Below are positions 52,525-64,000 of a DNA stretch of 64,000 nucleotides, piece by piece (positions within the stretch are counted from its first letter, which is position 1; each line of letters opens with the position of its first letter). Both the position numbers and the translations under genes were made by a program. The notes under the pieces are model-generated. The model saw only the letters and a list, made by a program, of their open reading frames with translations, made no database searches and had not been told where the DNA came from. Origin of the DNA: Mesaphorura yosii (taxonomy: Eukaryota; Arthropoda; Collembola; Poduromorpha; Tullbergiidae); the NCBI GenBank assembly GCA_009869945.1, contig WIXG01000014.1, positions 310,001 to 374,000 on the forward strand, given 5' to 3'.

Positions 52525-52532
52525 TATAAAAG
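52525..52532 (+). promoter_or_regulatory. TATA box of cuticle gene 4
   Basis: TATAAAAG, with an initiator-like TCAGC at 52551-52555, 26 bases after the TATA start. The predicted leader is about 122 bases. Confidence 0.65.
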
Positions 52533-52675
52533 TGATGGATGGACGGCAAATCAGCATGAGTTCAAGTCTCTCGTCCTTTCTTCTCGAAAGACACGATCGC
52601 TCGAGTCGCTTTCAGTGACCATTCTGCATTCTCATTCTCATCCGTTTTCCTTTAAACTAATCCTACTCTATCAAC

Positions 52676-54008
52676 ATGTACGGAAAGGTGAGACCATCAA
52701 TTCTGAAACTCGTACGTTGTTACGTGTCCGTGTTACGCAATATCTGGGTTCAAGTGACTGCAGAACCCCGGGCATCCTGGACAGTGATTGGAAACTTATT
52801 CGATTCTCCTTCTAGGCCCTTACTCTTTTCGCCATCATCGCGGCGGTCAACGCTGGAGTCACACCAGCCGTCACCTACGTGCACGACTCCCCTCATTTGG
52901 GAGCTCAGTCCGAGCACACCGTCCGTGGATTCGCCGGACTCTCTTCAGTTTCCAAACAAGCCAAGGCTGTTGACTCTGCCTTCTCCAGCGTCCGCACCAA
53001 CGATGTCCGCGTGACCAACAACGCCGCATATGCCGCTTTCGCCCCAGCTGCCTATGCTGCTCCAGCACCAGTTGCATACGCTGCCCCAGCGCCAGTCGCC
53101 TATGCTGCCCCCGCTCCAGTTGTAAAAACCGTACGAAGTTACACTGTGTCAGATTATTCACTAGACATGGATGAATCGACCATTCTTTACAAACAATTCA
53201 GAATTCCCCGGATTTTCTTTCGAATTTAAAGTTCAAATCTCTTTAGAATGGTGGTCGACATTTCCATGTTGGGTCTTAAAAATACACTTTGTACTATGAA
53301 ATTAATTCCGTGTATGGATAAGGTTTCAGTAGTGTATTAACTTTTAGGCCGTCGCCGCTGCGCCAGTCCACTATGCTCACCACACCTACTCAGCCGCCCC
53401 AGCTGTTGCCCACACCTATGCTGCCCCAGCACCTATTGTAAAAAGCGTAAGATATGTATCAAAAATTATTCTTTCAACACAAACTAATAGGATTGTCTGC
53501 TTTCATGTACCGGAAAACGTACAGTATGCTGCCCCAGCTCCAGGTATGCATACGCCATAACAATCACAGCAAATTTATCCCGAGATACTATAGACTTTGC
53601 TTTCAATAATCAGTTGCAACCTATGCTGCTACTCCAGCCATCGCCAAGGTCCATGCCCCAGCAGTCGCCACCTACGCTGCTCCAGCATACGCCACCTACG
53701 CTGCTCCAGCCGTTGCCAAGGTTCATGCTCCAGCAGTTGCCACCGTAAGTTTCTTCGTACTATTCGACTGAAGTGCATGAGTATTCTAATTAGAAAATAA
53801 TTATGAAACATTCCATTCTTACAGTATGCTGCCCCAGCTGTAGCCAAGGTGCACCAACCACTCTTGGGCGTTGCCTACTCAGCTGTTTCCCCAGCAGTCG
53901 CTACCCTCTCCTTCAATGGTAAGCCGAGACTTGACAATGCGAGTGCCTTTTACTGGACTAAACCGAATTTTTTGCCTTACAGGATACGGTATCCACTACG
54001 GTTACTAA
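52676..54008 (+). CDS. Cuticle protein 4, YAAPA-repeat, retinin-like N-terminal motif, 231 aa
   Basis: Secreted structural cuticle protein. Seven exons: 52676-52687, 52816-53130, 53348-53446, 53525-53543, 53614-53744, 53825-53918 and 53983-54008 (TAA). The signal peptide is split after MYGK and continues ALTLFAIIAAVNA. The first mature block (EHTVRGFAGLSSVSKQAKAV, then DSAFSSVRTNDVRVTN) matches, from memory, a conserved motif of insect retinin-like and similar low-complexity cuticle proteins. The rest is YAAPAP/VAYAAPA and AKVHAPAVATYAAPA repeats. It ends AVATLSFNGYGIHYGY. Exon borders fall between repeat units: exons 4 and 6 both begin YAAPA, and the 19-base exon 4 encodes a single unit. The chitin-binding Rebers-Riddiford consensus is absent. 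Confidence 0.93.
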
Positions 54009-54257
54009 ATTATGTGGAACCCCTCCTTAACTGAAGATGAATCACAAGAAGTAAATCTGGTCTTCCAATTCAAGATTTCTCTAATTTTAACATCTGTATC
54101 CCCAACTTCCCATCCTGTGTTCTTTCACAATTCAAGAGTCTTATTAGAATATAACCCATATTTTTGTTAAATCTTCTTCAACTTCTGCTGACCTACTCCT
54201 CTTACTCCCTTGCTAAAATGCGTATCTTTTGTTATGCAAACATCAGTATTTATTCCC

Positions 54258-54263
54258 AATAAA
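54258..54263 (+). terminator. Poly(A) signal of cuticle gene 4
   Basis: AATAAA 250 bases after the stop codon. Confidence 0.65.
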
Positions 54264-57200
54264 TAGCTTATGCTGTTTTTTTGCAAATGGCAGATTCACG
54301 AATACAATTAGTTCACAAATATAATAATGAGCGAATGGCTTTCCAATTTTCGGGTTGGCTTCACAACATTTCTTAGCAGGTTGTCCGGCAGCGTGCTGAG
54401 AGATTCCTACCTCAACAACCTTGGCTCTTCTGGAAATTGACTTTTCAGCATTATGAGACAAATCTGTGGAGATTGTGGAGAAACGTCAACTGGAAGGTTT
54501 GTCAGATACACAATTGGTGGTCAGGAGAGTTGTTGTGGTCAACATTCGGCGGCAAGTCGAATAACTTTGTAAGACCTGGCATTTGACCCAGATCATCTGG
54601 TAACTCGATCATGTAGAATAAACACTTAGAACTTTGAGTCAGCATAGCATGCATCCTGGAATCATGTCTGTGACTTCGGCGAATCAAGAAGTTGAGCACA
54701 ACAAAATGACATTTAACGGGTATTGAATCCGTGTCACAAATCGATAAATCCAAGCAAATCTTCGTTCAATATTTTAGTAAGGCTTGAATAAGCAAACGGC
54801 ATTGTCAAGGTCGTTTGTATAAGAAGAAACTACATGCCACCCAGAGTTGCCAGAGCCGTATGACGATGAGTCAATATGCTTGTGTGGAGCTTCCTATCGG
54901 ACTACTCACACGATCATACGGTAGAAAAACACATCAGTATACTAGCAGCACGTGAGAGAAGCTTCGAGAATTGCCATTAAACAGTGCTTGTACATACACT
55001 ATTGATTGTGTAGACTGGTGCAAGCTGCCGACGTTATGTTGTTATGTTTCCATATGCTGAGAACATGACAGTGCAAAATTGCATGAGTCAGCTGAGTTGC
55101 CGGGGGAGGTCCTTAACTCTTCATTTCACAACTGACTTTGAGCGAATTTCGTAAGCAGCAACAACGTTTAGACTCCTTCGAAACCATTAAAATTACGACC
55201 TGTCAATATACCCGCTTTTAATTGTACCTAGAAACCAAGTTTCGCTGTACCACATTCGCATTGTGCTGACATTTCACCAGCAGTTTAATTCACATTTGAG
55301 ACACAACGCCGGGACACTCGCGAATTACAGAAAGTTCATTATCAACATGTGTCGTCACCAGTATGTGTACGAAGAGTGAAAGTAAGCATTCCGTGGACAG
55401 TGAGGAGTAGAAGTTGGACCGGAACTATCAATGGAGCAGATACACAATATCTTTAATTAGGGTAAATCTTACACATGAATACGAATTGTGAGCTTGTCGC
55501 ACTGTCCCTAAATCGTGTGCCAATTTTTAGCTTACATTTGAAATGCAGTCAAAGGCTAGCGGTTAGTGTGACGCCAATATCTTGACGGTGTTTTAAGTTG
55601 TACTAGTTCTAAGTGCTTCTGGTCAGGTGCTCATAGAGAAAGAACCCGAGCCAAACTTTTTTCCTGTCCGTGGTGCGGCCGTGATTAAGTCATTAAGCAA
55701 GCCGACTTGCCGGTAGAATGAAGGACAAGAGCAGGAGCTTTTAGTCTGACCAATACCCCTTTCCAGTTATTTCATAATAACTTACATTTAATTGCGGTGA
55801 TGCGCAATTACGAGCAATGGACATTGAAGAAGCCTAAGAGTCGAACATACAAATACCAAAAGCAACCAGAAACGTATGCTTCACTAGTTTGTGTGACGTC
55901 GTACGAGTTACCCTCGACCCCAGACCCAGCTACCCTAAACCCTTCGGAAGCGAAAATGGGATAGTAATATGTGCACGGATTCTGCGGCGGTCCCTACTCG
56001 GTCCGTCCGTCAGTTGAGATAGTTCAGATACAAGGCGCACATGCTTTGTCCACTCTGCCCAGCTAGTTCCTGCGCACATTAAATAGCGAGCGTCCGACGT
56101 GAGTAACTTAACCCAGCCTAACCTAACACTTACACATGCAAAAGCTGGAAGTGATACACGAAGAGGAAGCGCGATTTTTTCGTTAAAGGCGATTTCACCA
56201 CTACAACGATTATCATAAGTTAGGTTAGGTTAGTTTCGCGCTTCTATACTTCTTAAAGCCTCGACACGAAGTAAACACTTGTGATTCCCCCAAAAAACAT
56301 TTCGTCTCAAAATGTTCTGAAACGTATTAAATTTCAATGCAAACATTTCGTGACCTTTGACGTATTTCTGGGGTCACTGCTACAAATATTTTAGCGAAAA
56401 TTAATTGATAAAATCTTGAACATGATACTTGTCTCAGTTGCTGAACCGCGGCACCGGTTTTAAATGTTCACAATTCGGGGCTGACTGGGTCGGGGGTAGC
56501 TGGGACCACCCGTTTGTGTGAGCTAAAACTCTTGTGGCACACGGTGCCTGATGGTTCATAAAATATTTATCTCACTCAAACGTGCCCTCAATGTTCTTTG
56601 TCCTGGAAATTACTTGTATCATTATCACCTTAGATCAGTCAAGTCGCCGACAGGTTTGCTGCCGTTAATTTAAACTGATGCAGCAGCAAATTCATTTAGA
56701 CGTGTTCGTAGGAATCCTGTAAGGAATTCATTTCGGGCGAGGCCAAGGCTCACAGTAGACGCCTGAACGGCAGAATTCATGAGCGTGATTGCAGTACGTA
56801 CGATTGAGCGTCGTGTTCAAAGAATGCAATCTGCTCATCTAAAAGGTTCAAATAAAGTCAAGATACCGGATTTAACCGATTGTTGTTTTACAATTCGCAT
56901 TCTCATTTCATTCCACTTTCCACAGGACATTGCTCTGTCTATGACTATCAGCAAAGGTATCAAATATAAATCAAAAGCACGCATTCTGCACGTGTTGCTC
57001 AGTTCATCAGCCATGCATAAACGAATCAGATAAATCAGATTTTCCAACTTATCGGCATGCACTGCAAAGCAATTCAGGAATTTTCATAAAATGTGGAAAG
57101 GGGTTTCAGGTTCAGAGTTTATTCCCAGCCTGCGTCATTTTGATATTATTCTCATTCGTCGGGCGGAGGTCGTTGTATTGCGCTGGTTAATGGCAGACGT

Positions 57201-59309
57201 AAAACTCTTTCCATTATCATCATGATCCAATTCAAAGACAGCACAGATCAGGTGAAGAATCAGTCTCTCTATCACCCTCTTTCTACGAACATCCAGCATC
57301 TTTCTTTATGCAGTTGTCTATTTACGGTTTACGAGGCCAAATCCAAATTGTGTGCGCGTTACGTGATGTACAGGTATATAATGTTCGCACAATGACAGAA
57401 CCAGTGCCATTCAAGGTCGGTCGCCCGAACTACATGAGAGGACGTATGATGCCATAAGCATGTGATGCTGCAAAAAATATCTGGACACGGGTTTCTCGTT
57501 TATGCAAACTGAATTGGCAAAGATTAAGGTAGGATTTTGCGTTGCATTGGTGAGAACTCAGGACAATATATTGCTGCAGACTGGCTCGCTTAAGGCAAAA
57601 CATACCAGTTTCCGTTTCTGTTTCAGTAACTTTCAGCCAACAATGCACATGGAAAAGAGCTGCCGAGCTCAGCTGCCTGTACTTTTAATGATCCTGTTTT
57701 GGTAAAGATTTATTTGTTGTACTGTCCGATTACCAGTTAACTTAAACAGAGCAAGCAGTGAGCCGCAACTACAATTACGAGCGTGCTTTTGATTTTGACA
57801 ATATCAAAGCTCAATCTCGTGTACAGAAAAGGTTGAGAGCCAACGTGTCTTGTGCATGGAGTATGAGGTCACTCTTGACAGTCCAATCGTCGTATCGAAT
57901 CACGTATTATTAATAAGCGGAACTGTGAGTCCAACGTCCAAAGAGCTACAAGCTACGACCAGTATGTCGTATTAGCTAATTGCCATCCGTCGTGCATCGT
58001 TTTAACAGAATGGGATTCTATCTCAATTAGTGCTTGTTTTGTAGCTTCGCTTCGTTGCGTTGCGTTCCTCCTTGTCGATTCCTCTGAAAAGTATTGACAA
58101 CATTGAGCGTTATGATGTTTATCTGCCGACTATGTGCCATATGTTTGAATTGCACTTGTGGAATTAAACGTTTGCATGCATATTTTGTCTTTCCAGAATC
58201 GTTACAAGGCGCAAGGTCGTCCGACCATGGAGTATTAGTCAAGTACCACCTTAATCAATTCCACCAGTTGGAGTGAAGCAAAAGTTTAGTCAGTATGAGA
58301 ACTTGTGTGAGTCAATGCAGAAGCTGTAGGTGTAAACTGAAGTGACGACGAAACCAGCGCCAATAAGTACCAGCGCAAGTGATAGCTAACAAGAGAAAAT
58401 TCATCGCTTCCATTTAATCACATAAGGAGTTAAGCAGTCATCGGCCGACCCGAATGGTGAATTGTGTGTATACATCTGTGGGAATTTCTCCGCAAAGGAT
58501 TCTCAATACAGCAAAGAAGCCTTCTGTTAATGCAGTTTCGTAAGTTGAACATAAAATCTTAATTGCCGTCCTGGGAAGGTCCATGCACGCATTGAGTCAC
58601 ATGCGATCTGTGCATGCATGCTAAGCCGACTTGATGAGAAACAAGTAACTCAGCTCACCTTCTATTTAATATTCATGCATTGACATTCACATGACTTTTT
58701 CAAAAGAGTGCTTGAACTCTGCGTGCAGGTATTAACAAAGATGCTTATTCTGACAGTTCTCATCTGGTGCAGTTGACAACGGAATACTGGAGATATTTCA
58801 ATACTACAATTGTGTCTGTCAGTCGAATTATTGAACCACGACGACGAAGAAACCTGAACTTGTGAAATGGTACGTATTTTTAGCATATTCGACCATTATG
58901 AGTGCTTGGTTTCATCGCTGTCTATTGCGTCTGCAATGTTTATTTTTACCAGCTGCGTGGTGTGATGCGCTTCAGACTCTCAGACTTTGACAAAGAAAAG
59001 TGAAATCGCAAACTGAACGCCAACTCGAGTTCAAGGTGATATCCCAGAGCAGGGCAACGTGTATTAGGTTGTTGTGTGCCAAGAATCTTTGCAAAGAGTA
59101 TGACGACATAATTTTTGGCAAGCGGGGCGTAAATAGACGCGATGCTCGTATTTGAGACAAGACGCAATAATTGTGTCCATGATGCACGCTGAGGCGTTTA
59201 TCTAATGGCGTACGTTTGAATTTGGTTGCAGATTACAACCAAACCTGCTTGAAGAAAGACATAGAAGCAACTCAAATCTACTAATAAGAGACTAAGGATC
59301 TCAATCAAG
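54264..59309. other. Gene-poor intergenic region
   Basis: 5.0 kb with no supported coding exon on either strand. The only structure noticed is the inverted-repeat cluster at 55925-56504. The 5' UTR and promoter of the gene starting at 59310 must lie at the right end; no TATA box was recognised there. Confidence 0.6.
56117..56233. repeat. Inverted pair of TTAGG-like short repeats
   Basis: CCTAACCTAAC at 56117-56127 faces GTTAGGTTAGGTTAG at 56219-56233. A second, imperfect inverted match partly overlaps this pair: AAGAGGAAGCGCG at 56161-56173 and CGCGCTTCTATACTTCTT at 56236-56253. An outer 11-base inverted match, CCCAGCTACCC, lies at 55925-55935 and, inverted, at 56494-56504. TTAGG is the ancestral arthropod telomere unit, but the tract is only about three units long. 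A decayed foldback element is as likely. Confidence 0.4.
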
Positions 59310-62300
59310 ATGGTGTGCCTCCTGAAAGCCCTGAAGAAACCTATCACCACAGACTTTCTTCATATAGCATTGTTCCTGACCCTGCTGCATGGCGAATTTC
59401 TATACTACAACAATCAGGCAGCCAGACACTCAATCGACAGATACCTCAGAACTTTAGACCAGTATAATGGTACACGTGAAGGTGGTGGTAGTGACGGAGT
59501 GACCTTGAGTGCGCCGTCCTTCAATGACGGCTTTAACAATCTACGGAATTACTTCGACCCACCTATCAACTTGATTCCTACCTCCAAGGGATTCGAAGAT
59601 TTGCAAGAATACATCTCGTCCCAAATCAACAATCGAACGGGGAATGCCGAAGATGAATTTGACTACCTTCGAATTATTGAAGAACTACAGCGTATCACGA
59701 GTTTACCTCCACCAGCGGCACCCATTGACGCTGTAATAGGAAAAGGATCTCCATCATTTCAAGATATTACTGCGTACCTAATTAGCAACACAACAAATTC
59801 AGCTCTGCCGAGCAATTTGGGCAGCACAGTTCCTACACTTCCTGCTGGCGGCTCATCCAGCGGATCAGACTACGGCGGATTTCAACCCCTGTCGGTTATC
59901 AGTGATAATGGCCGAGTGGAGATTCTTGGCGCTAACCAACCGAGTCATGAGATGGAAGCATTGCCTGACCAAATAGATGGGGAAGACAGTCAGCATTCTG
60001 GGAGTCTCCAAATTGTGCTCACCAACAATACCGATGAAGTCAGCACCAACGTTGTGAAGAGCAATGTCGAAGAAAACGAAGCGGTTGTGCAAGCACGCAA
60101 TGAGCCAGATTTAGAACTGGATACCCCATTTGACTATTCCGACCCCACGTTCAGTTTTTTTGACACAGCGGTAAGTCAAACAATTGACAGATTCACATTA
60201 CTAAGCCACAATAATGACAATACGACTGATTTCAAACCAGCAACTTAGAACCAAGCAAACTGTAGCGTATCATACAATGAGTCGGACCTTCTTTGTTCAA
60301 CTTCATATAGGCGACGTGATTAATTTTTTAGTAACAGAAAAGGTGCATAGGTGGTGCAACAATGGCTTAGGTTCTCCGGCAGCAGAACGAGTCCCTTGTG
60401 TCGTCGCTTAAATCTCACATCGTACAAAGCATTCAGTATTGAAAAATATCTAAATCCCTTTCCTCGGGAATATTTTTTCTCGGTATGTTCCTTACGTCAG
60501 ATTTCAGTGATTGGTTGGTTAAGCTGCGTTCAGAATTAGAATTATCTTTAATTCAGTTCTGACAGTTCGGAGTCCCAAATTCTTGATGTATCAAGAATCG
60601 AGATGCGTCCTAATCAGCGCCCGTTGTTCGTTTGGACGTTCATACATTGGACATTTTGTTCGGACCGTACTAACAAAATTTGACAGTTAAGAAGGATGAT
60701 TCGATGTGACACGGGGCCTGGAGCTTATCGGGAGAACAGTTGAATGATTTGTGAGGAGTTGAAATTGGACGATTGTTGTTCCTCTTTTTCTAGAATAATA
60801 ATATTGTCTCATTGTGGTTGATCACATTGATCAGTATCATGTACCATTCGCATTCGGTCGTCTTCTTTCTCTCCCTTTTTGAATAAAATGCATTCACCAC
60901 TTAGAAAATGGTGGCTGTCGGAGGAAAATGGCAGTTGGGTCAGGACCGCTTCAATGTAGCTTAGATCTGATCGAACATAATTTTTTACCTTTTTATTCCT
61001 ATCTGTGTTGTATTGAATTGGATGTGAATAGAATCTGAACATTTCTCATTTATCATTTCATTGTGTCCCATTGTAATGCATCGCTCTCTCCTCCGAATCA
61101 TAACAATGTGTAATGAAGTGAGTACCCTTGGACGACGCGACGAGTGTGCATTGTTATAAGTGAACGAGCACCATTTGGGCCAGTTGAGCTTGGGACCCTT
61201 ATTTAAAAAATTCGAATCCTGAAAGGGTTGGCAATGGGGCTCTGGTGCATCCAAAATGGCAGTCGCATCAGTACGGCACAGGGTAGCACCCTGCGACCCT
61301 GCACTGTAATCGATTAAAACTTTTAGTCCCCACGAGCGATTAAAGTCTATCCAACGAAATGGCTTCGACGGCGTCGCACGAACTCTTAAAACTTCCCATC
61401 CATGGCCGCGTTGCAGCCTCGTGAGATGCTCTTCTCTTTCTTGCCATGACCATTAATAGTTCTTTGCATCACTGTATCATTAATTATTTGGTCCCACCTA
61501 GCCTTCTTATTTTCTCAAATGTCCTGCTGTGAGACAGTATTATGTGCATTATCGTAAATGTGTGGTAGATAGCATCGCACGGGAACTGAACAAACTCGGC
61601 GAACTGGGCAAACCCATGGGATAATTTTATTCTTTTGCCGCACTTCATTTTTAGCTCTAAAAGTACGCTTTGCCACGCTACTGCAGAAAACCAATGCACG
61701 CTGCATGTTCATCCTTACACTTACCTTTACTCATTTTTACGGATTAATAGTATTCTTCCACAAACTGGAGCTGAGAATATTTTGTGTTCGAAATTTCGAT
61801 ATCACCTTCATCACTGATGTGTAATTAGGTTATTAGATTTAGCAAGGCCAAAAAATATTAGTAGCATTCATACTTTTTGCTTCGGGCAACAATTTCCACT
61901 TGCCTTCCACAGTAGCAGTGGGAAAAGTAAATACACTTGACGCGACAATGACGAAGATGACTTGCCCCGAAATTTTTCTTGGATAGAGAGCGGATTCATT
62001 GCGGCAACAATTGCATTGTGAAGCAGTTCTGTTAAAACCAAAAACTCATCATGATGCTTCCATTTTATTTGGACCAGTATAGTTGTAGTTGTTCTAGGAC
62101 CAGTCCTTTTCGCTGGATATTGGTTTCCTTGCAGTTTTTGGAAGATTCATTATGACTCAACAAGACTTGTTCACCCTCAAAATTGCATGTGGATTGGGGA
62201 TAGAATTGCCTCATTTCTAACCAAAGCAAAGATGACTTTGCTCCTGTCCTGTTTTTTTTTTTAGAAATTAACGGACTCCTTGGACGATGATTTGGTTGTT

Positions 62301-63215
62301 TTCTTTACCGTCAGCGCTGCCTGGATTTCGTAGAACTTTTACTTTCATTTCGGTTTTGTCAATGTGGTTGGAAATGGAAACGGTCTTTCAGTTTCGTTGA
62401 AACCTGTGCCGAAGAAAGTAGCGTAATTCGAAGTTCTTTGTCATATTTTGCGAAAAAGATACATGGTCTGAGCTCCGGGTTCCTGTGTACTGCGCTAGTT
62501 GATTCTGTGGAGGTATAAAGACGGAGGAATTCTTCGCATTTGACTTCTTTCTTGTTGATAAAGAGCAATTTATGGCTTTGCTCCAAATTCGGAAATCGAA
62601 AGAAAGGGTTAAAGAGTCAACCCCAAATTGGTTAACCGGAATACATTTCAAGGGTTTGTGCGTGTGTGTCCCACGAGTGGAATTAGACAAAGTGACAGTT
62701 GGCTTTCTTAAGGGATTATGACTAATGATTATCTGAAGCAACAAATACAATGGGTCACGCTCAGTTTGGTGATTTATGGCGATTAACGGGATTTTATTTT
62801 CGTGCATAATTTAGGACCCTTTGACGTGGTTCATTCATTGCAGCTGATATACTAAAATTAGACCTCCAAATATTGACAACGGTTTTGAAACCAGTGTTTA
62901 CTTCAGTACCGTATTTGCCTCCGAATAAGAAGTGCAATCTGTGATCCTTTTAAAAATTTTGTCGTCTAGAACAATGAGGAAAAAGCGATCCAAGAATCGC
63001 CGCAATTTGCTGACACCGAGCAACAGACACCTGGACTCGGCCTGGACGATGATGAGTTCCTTGGAGCCACGGCGCTCTGGCCGCCTCCGTCCCCCTTGTT
63101 CGTGGAGAACGAAATTGTGCTCGGTGAACCACGAAATTCCACAGATGTACTGGACAGCGACTACGAGCTGGCACTCGGATTCGAGGAGCAGGCACGTGCG
63201 TTGGAATTGCTTGAG
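59310..63215 (+). CDS. 5' part of a membrane-anchored protein, possibly cap-n-collar/NRF1-like (partial)
   Basis: Two exons in frame: 59310-60170 and 62970-63215, each with clear splice sites (CAGCG|GTAAGT; GTCTAG|AACAAT; GAG|GTAAGT). The gene continues beyond the window. Start: ATG 59310 in good context (CAAGATGG). Residues ~7-30 hold LKKPITTDFLHIALFLTLLH, a single hydrophobic helix after basic residues. This is similar in layout to the NRF1/CncC N-terminal homology box (LKK-x-LT...FTILLSLI). Several N-x-S/T sequons follow (NGT, NRT, NTT, NNT, NST), recalling the luminal Asn/Ser/Thr-rich part of NRF1. Exon 2 is acidic (GLGLDDDEFLGATALWPPP) and ends in DVLDSDYELALGFEEQ, loosely like a DLG-type motif. 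The bZIP domain that would prove the idea is not in the window. The gene is real; the family is a hypothesis. Confidence 0.6.
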
Positions 63216-64000
63216 GTAAGTGCATTCCCATATTTAGACATCGCGTCTCATTTTGCACTACTCCACTAACTTCACAAGAGTCACGCCGCATTGGAATTCC
63301 CTGAAATTCTATCAGATCTTGTGATCGTGCAACAATTAGACTAGGATAAAAGTAAACACTTGAGATTTTTTCCCTCTCCATTTGTAATTAGTGTATTTGA
63401 GCCACGATGCTGATTAACATTGTAACAGATTACGTAAACTAATCAAGAGACGACCTTGGAAGTGTAGGTGAGAATGAAAGCAGCAGCATATGCAACAACA
63501 AAAGGCTTTTCTTAAGATTTCGAATTGCGTGTCAGTAAGAATAAGAATAAGAAAGGATTTTCCATTGAATTTGGAATCATTATTTTACGTATTTTTTATG
63601 CATCTTCTGCGTTTCTCACTTGACGAAGGATGGTGTGACATTGAACACGATTTTTTCAAGTTTATAAATAACACATGACTGAGTTTGCTCAAGTTTAGTT
63701 TTTTAATATGATTCCAAAGCGTTCAAGTACAAATGTGTTCTTATTTTTATGCCGCCTGTAACAGCGTTTAATTATTGAAATATACTGATGGACATGAAAG
63801 ATACAGTTCGGCGTAAATTTTCCCTGAAAATGATTTACAGTATTGCAGAAGCAGCTAATTCGAATCCGTAGTACTTCGTCGGTACATGCAACGAAGTCGC
63901 CCGTGTGTCGCCGTAATGATTATAAATGATGTGTTGAAGACCGCAATCTTTTCAATGCAATGTGAGCTTTTCAAGGTGTATAGAGCGCACGAAGTACGAA
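63216..64000. other. Intron of the gene starting at 59310, continuing beyond the window
   Basis: Starts with the donor GTAAGT at 63216. No further exon that joins in frame was recognised before the end of the window. Confidence 0.5.

Overview
This window is animal nuclear DNA, most likely from an arthropod. The evidence is multi-exon genes with short GT-AG introns (often 50-110 bp), a cluster of Ala/Pro/Tyr-rich cuticle protein genes, a cytoplasmic-type arthropod actin, and orthologues of conserved metazoan genes. The many introns in actin and in the cuticle genes fit a crustacean, springtail or other early-branching pancrustacean better than a fly, but I cannot place the species. No prokaryotic features, CRISPR arrays, rRNA genes or convincing tRNA genes were seen. 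Exon coordinates were worked out by hand from splice sites and reading-frame continuity.

Layout. (1) 822-9238, + strand: an 11-exon Rho guanine nucleotide exchange factor (DH-PH), closest in my recollection to PLEKHG7. One intron carries a decayed 744-bp mariner-type transposon with intact ~32-bp inverted repeats. (2) 10259-26234, - strand, tail-to-tail with the GEF: a very large intron-rich VPS13B (Cohen-syndrome protein, bridge-like lipid transfer) gene, seen from its chorein N-terminus to its C-terminus. (3) 26749-30707, + strand, head-to-head with VPS13B: a complete actin gene encoding 376 aa, with a non-coding first exon and a 1.8-kb intron holding two perfect CArG (SRF) boxes 48 bp apart. 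(4) 32102-34952, + strand: a BAG6/Scythe-like protein with an N-terminal ubiquitin-like domain. (5) 35311-36077, - strand, convergent with BAG6: a 206-aa two-transmembrane protein of unknown family, then an orphan coding-like exon at 36285-36596.

(6) 39314-54008, + strand: four structural cuticle protein genes in the same orientation, separated by 2-5 kb of non-coding DNA. Each has a TATA box and a tiny first coding exon of 4-6 codons that splits the signal peptide. Three share the spacing TATA-(~35 bp)-AGTCAG. The first two are clear tandem paralogues; the last two share a homologous final exon ending in G-aromatic-G-x-x-YGY. (7) 54009-59309: 5.3 kb with no gene found, containing an inverted pair of TTAGG-like repeats. 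(8) 59310 to beyond the window, + strand: the 5' part of a gene whose N-terminal membrane segment and Asn-glycosylation sequons suggest a cap-n-collar/NRF1-type transcription factor; this is a hypothesis only.

There is no operon-like joint function here. The functional groupings are the cuticle cluster, probably co-expressed at moults, and the shared 0.5-kb divergent promoter between VPS13B and actin.
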